NCBI RefSeq assembly: GCF_029714205.1
Contig: NZ_CP121648.1
Span: 6,636,501 to 6,700,500 of the forward strand
Length of the DNA: 64,000 nt
DNA from: Methylobacterium sp. CB376
GTDB taxonomy: Bacteria > Pseudomonadota > Alphaproteobacteria > Rhizobiales > Beijerinckiaceae
Direction of reading: 5' to 3'
In this document: in pieces, positions 61,525 to 64,000 of the stretch
How the letters are laid out: each line of letters opens with the position of its first letter
Position numbering within the stretch: position 1 is the first letter of the stretch
Translations under genes and position numbers: made by a program
The notes under the pieces: generated by a model
The model's input: only the letters and a program-made list of their open reading frames with translations
What the model was told of the DNA's origin: nothing
The model's database searches: none

Positions 61525-64000
61525 CTAATCTTCCTCAATTAGATACCGCTCAAGAGCTTTCAATTTCACATGATTTGGCTCTCCATCCAACCCAAGATAT
61601 TTGACTGCACAGTCGAAGCAGAGCTTTCTCCCCCTGACGCAGTACATGGCGGTTGTACCGTATGTGCCGCCACTCTGGCATCCTGCGGAAAATCCATCAC
61701 ACCGAAAACCGGAGAGGCCCTGCGGGTCCGTGCGCGCCAGCGGATTTTGCGCAACGTAACTGTATAGGCTCAGTCCGTCGTAAAGCGAGAGCGCACTTGG
61801 AGCGAGGAGCCTCCCTCGGTTCGCTTCCAAGGTTGAGAGTGCCGGCCAGTGAGGTCTTTTGGCGCCCGCACTAAGCCGAAGCGTTGATAAGGACTGGCCA
61901 TCGAAAGGCCTGAAGTTGAAAAATGCGTCATCAGATTGGGGATGGCTTGTAACATCGGCAAGCTCTCCGATAGGGTCTCTCGAGATCCACCGGCCGATAG
62001 CTGGATCGTAAGCTCGGAAGTGTGTCAGATATAGACCACTCTCGGCATGATAGAACATGCCGGCGAACCCGAAATCCGTGACCGGCGCGCCGCCCTGAAG
62101 CGCGTTCCCGTAAGGATCGTAGGCGAAGGCCGGGGCGCCGCCCGCACTCGCGAAGGCCCGCCGCACCGAGCCGATCTGGTCGATCCCGTAATAGAAGCGC
62201 TGCCCCGGCGCGCCCGCCGCCACCTCGCCCTCCGCCAGGTACGACCGCAGCACCGCGCCCGCCTGGGTCCGGGACTGGCACAGGCTCTCGCCGCACCAGA
62301 CATACGCCGTTACGCTTGCCGCCGCGCCGCCCGCCGGCGTGCTGCCGATCGTCACCCGCCGACCCAGCCCGTCATACGTGAAGCTGCTCACCTTGCCGGG
62401 CTGGGCCGGATAGGTGATGCGCACCAGCCGGTCCTCGGCGTCCCAGGCGAAGACGCGTGGCCCGTCCGAGACGAGGTTGCCGTTGGCGTCGTAGGTCAGG
62501 GCCTGCCCCGAGAGGCCGGTGAGCTGGTTGAGGACGTTGTACTGTGCCGTCTGACTGCCCGCCGGCGGGACCGGGGAGGGGACGTCGCTCGTCTCGGTGA
62601 CCCCGGTGATCAGGGTCTCGGGCGCGGAGGTGAATGCGAGCGTGAGGAACTGGCCGGGGGCGAGGCCCGTATGGGCGATCCCGGCGAGGCGCCGGTCGCC
62701 GGCATTGGGCAGGTAGCTCCAGGTGGTGGCGAGGCTCGCGCCCGCCGGCAGGAGCTGGCGCAGGGTGGGCTGCTCGGTCTGGCCCAGATAGGACAGGGCG
62801 AAGGAGCCGAGGTCGCTGCCGTGGCGGGTGATGCGGCCGAGCGCGTCGTAGGCGACGGTCTCCGGCCCGGAGCCCGACACGCTGCGCGCGATCATCCGGC
62901 CGAGCGCGTCGTAGGTGTAGGCGATGCTCCAGGCGCAGTCGCCGGCGCCGGCTGGGACGAGGCATTCCCGGGCGAGTTGCTGCGCTCCCGGCGCGAAGCT
63001 CGGCGCGTAGCTGTAGCGGGTCGTGCCGGTGCCGTCGCTCATCGACAGCGTGCGGGGGAAGAAGGGATCGTCCGCGAAGGTCACGGCCGGCGTGGCGTTC
63101 AGGGCGTTGGGGTAGCTGATCCCCGACAGCCGGTCGTCCCGCGCGTAGCTGTACTGCTTCACCTGGGAGAGCGCGTCGGTGACCGATTTGAGGCGGCTCG
63201 TCGCGGTCTCGTAGGCGGAGGTGACCGTGCTGCCATCCGCGTAGCGCTTGGCGATCGGGCGCCCCTGGACGTCGTAGCTCCAGCGGGTGACGGCGCCCTT
63301 GGCGTCGGTCAGGCTGGCCAGCCGGCCCTGGCCGGTATAGCCGAACAGCATCCGGCTGCCGCCCGGATCGACCAGGCTGGTCAGCCGCCGGTTGGCATCG
63401 TAGCCGTAGGTCCAGGTCCGGAACTGCCGGTCCCGGTATCCAACGAGGTCGAGCCGGTCGTAGCTGTAGGTCTGGGAGGTCCCGTCCGGATAGGTGATCG
63501 CGGTGATCCGGTCGGCCGCGTCGTACGCGTAGGTGACGGTCCAGCCCTCGGAATCGGTGTAGGTCCGGACCCGGTCGGCCGCGTCGTACGTGAAGGTCGC
63601 GGCACTCGCCCCGGTGGCGTTGACGACGCTGAGCAGGTTGCCCGCCGGATCGTAGGTGAAGCGGGTGGTCTCGTTCAGGGCGTTCGTCGCCGCGGTCAGC
63701 TGCCCGGCCGCATTGTACGCGAAGGTCGAGGTCGCGCCGGCCGCGTCGGTGTGGACGATCGGACGATGCTGTCCGTCATAGGTGAATTGCGCGAGCGGCG
63801 CGAAGCTCCCCGGCCCCGAGACCTGGGTGACCGCCAGGAGGTCGATTCCGTTCGGGGCGTAGGTGAGGTGCGTCGTGCGGCCGAGCGGATCGACGATGCG
63901 GGACAGGTTGTAGCCCGTCGTGTCGTAATCGAAGCGCGTCAGCTGCGTCGTGCCGTCGTCGAGCACGCGCGCCACCGCGCTCGGGCGGTTGAAGGCACCA
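61525..64000 (-). CDS. Rhs/YD-repeat polymorphic toxin, C-terminal part
   Basis: The frame is open to the window end, so the N terminus and any export domain are missing; about 825 residues are visible. Over 20 YD repeats (for example FTYDPAGNLLSVVNATGASA and WTYGYDANRRLTSLVDPGG) build the Rhs cocoon. The Rhs core follows: FYYGIDQIGSVRRAF, FAYDPYGNALQ, YLTHFRAYDPAIGRWISRDP, then after an unusual ~65-residue insert YSYVAQNPLARTDPQGL. The tip after PQGL is about 62 residues with six cysteines (GFRCDGFSAGCQSG; YCVRGRKLCFDCAVKYLGL) and lower GC. The Cys pattern hints at a metal-binding or nuclease tip, but no toxin family was recognised. Confidence 0.9.
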   Translation of the reverse strand, partial: GAFNRPSAVARVLDDGTTQLTRFDYDTTGYNLSRIVDPLGRTTHLTYAPNGIDLLAVTQVSGPGSFAPLAQFTYDGQHRPIVHTDAAGATSTFAYNAAGQLTAATNALNETTRFTYDPAGNLLSVVNATGASAATFTYDAADRVRTYTDSEGWTVTYAYDAADRITAITYPDGTSQTYSYDRLDLVGYRDRQFRTWTYGYDANRRLTSLVDPGGSRMLFGYTGQGRLASLTDAKGAVTRWSYDVQGRPIAKRYADGSTVTSAYETATSRLKSVTDALSQVKQYSYARDDRLSGISYPNALNATPAVTFADDPFFPRTLSMSDGTGTTRYSYAPSFAPGAQQLARECLVPAGAGDCAWSIAYTYDALGRMIARSVSGSGPETVAYDALGRITRHGSDLGSFALSYLGQTEQPTLRQLLPAGASLATTWSYLPNAGDRRLAGIAHTGLAPGQFLTLAFTSAPETLITGVTETSDVPSPVPPAGSQTAQYNVLNQLTGLSGQALTYDANGNLVSDGPRVFAWDAEDRLVRITYPAQPGKVSSFTYDGLGRRVTIGSTPAGGAAASVTAYVWCGESLCQSRTQAGAVLRSYLAEGEVAAGAPGQRFYYGIDQIGSVRRAFASAGGAPAFAYDPYGNALQGGAPVTDFGFAGMFYHAESGLYLTHFRAYDPAIGRWISRDPIGELADVTSHPQSDDAFFNFRPFDGQSLSTLRLSAGAKRPHWPALSTLEANRGRLLAPSALSLYDGLSLYSYVAQNPLARTDPQGLSGFRCDGFSAGCQSGGTYGTTAMYCVRGRKLCFDCAVKYLGLDGEPNHVKLKALERYLIEED

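Noticed and set aside
1..64000. tRNA or rRNA genes
   Set aside because: No conserved T-loop GGTTCRANYCC context with a matching acceptor stem, nor rRNA signature, was found in the intergenic stretches.

Overview
The window is high-GC alphaproteobacterial chromosome, most likely a Methylobacterium-type member of the Hyphomicrobiales. The reasons are the very high GC third positions, the TrcR (DUF1013) and DUF4170 proteins, a haem-PAS FixL with FixJ and a FixK-like regulator, a PHA synthase-like enzyme, and a Tat-exported isoquinoline-oxidoreductase-like molybdoenzyme. The species is inferred from gene content only. No rRNA, tRNA or CRISPR array was recognised.

Layout. 1-10.2 kb: the 3' part of a giant 11-residue-repeat helical protein, xseA, a two-gene molybdenum hydroxylase and a small secreted protein. 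10.2-12.0 kb: an AT-rich island with tiny ORFs, one small secreted orphan and transposase scraps. 12.1-16.5 kb: housekeeping genes (DUF4170, prs, trcR, rpsA). 16.7-25.2 kb: an accessory block with an alpha/beta-hydrolase-like protein, an acyl carrier protein, a fatty-acyl-AMP ligase, a convergent B12-binding radical SAM enzyme, an SGNH-like protein, a secreted beta-helix protein and a sulfotransferase, followed by an IS5 remnant. 25.7-40.6 kb: a CYTH phosphatase, then a minus-strand surface polysaccharide locus (four GT4 glycosyltransferases, one frameshifted; a MurJ-like flippase in one frame with a polysaccharide deacetylase; an O-antigen-ligase-like polymerase; a Wzc-like co-polymerase/kinase), then a secreted glycosidase and a GNAT-like protein.

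41.3-59.2 kb is the most coherent system: a low-oxygen/dormancy module. It holds the sensor FixL, FixJ, a stand-alone receiver, a FixK-type regulator and alcohol dehydrogenase, Hsp20, a universal stress protein, an ABC membrane subunit, an operon of PHA-synthase-like protein, FabI, MaoC-phosphotransacetylase and acetate kinase, a phosphotransferase/ATPase fusion, an MgtA-like P-type ATPase and an unannotated 44-residue protein. Five sites resembling or matching half of the FixK anaerobox TTGAT-N4-ATCAA lie upstream of these genes. Two of them sit exactly 63 bases before the start codons of the ATPase and of the stress protein. A FixJ-like box precedes fixK. The gene set closely parallels the mycobacterial DosR dormancy regulon.

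59.2-64 kb: the C-terminal part of an Rhs/YD-repeat polymorphic toxin (its 5' end lies outside the window), a candidate immunity gene 20 bases downstream, and an AT-rich tail containing broken reading frames that look like decayed effector or immunity genes. Short tandem repeats of 12-23 bp recur through the window, inside and between genes.
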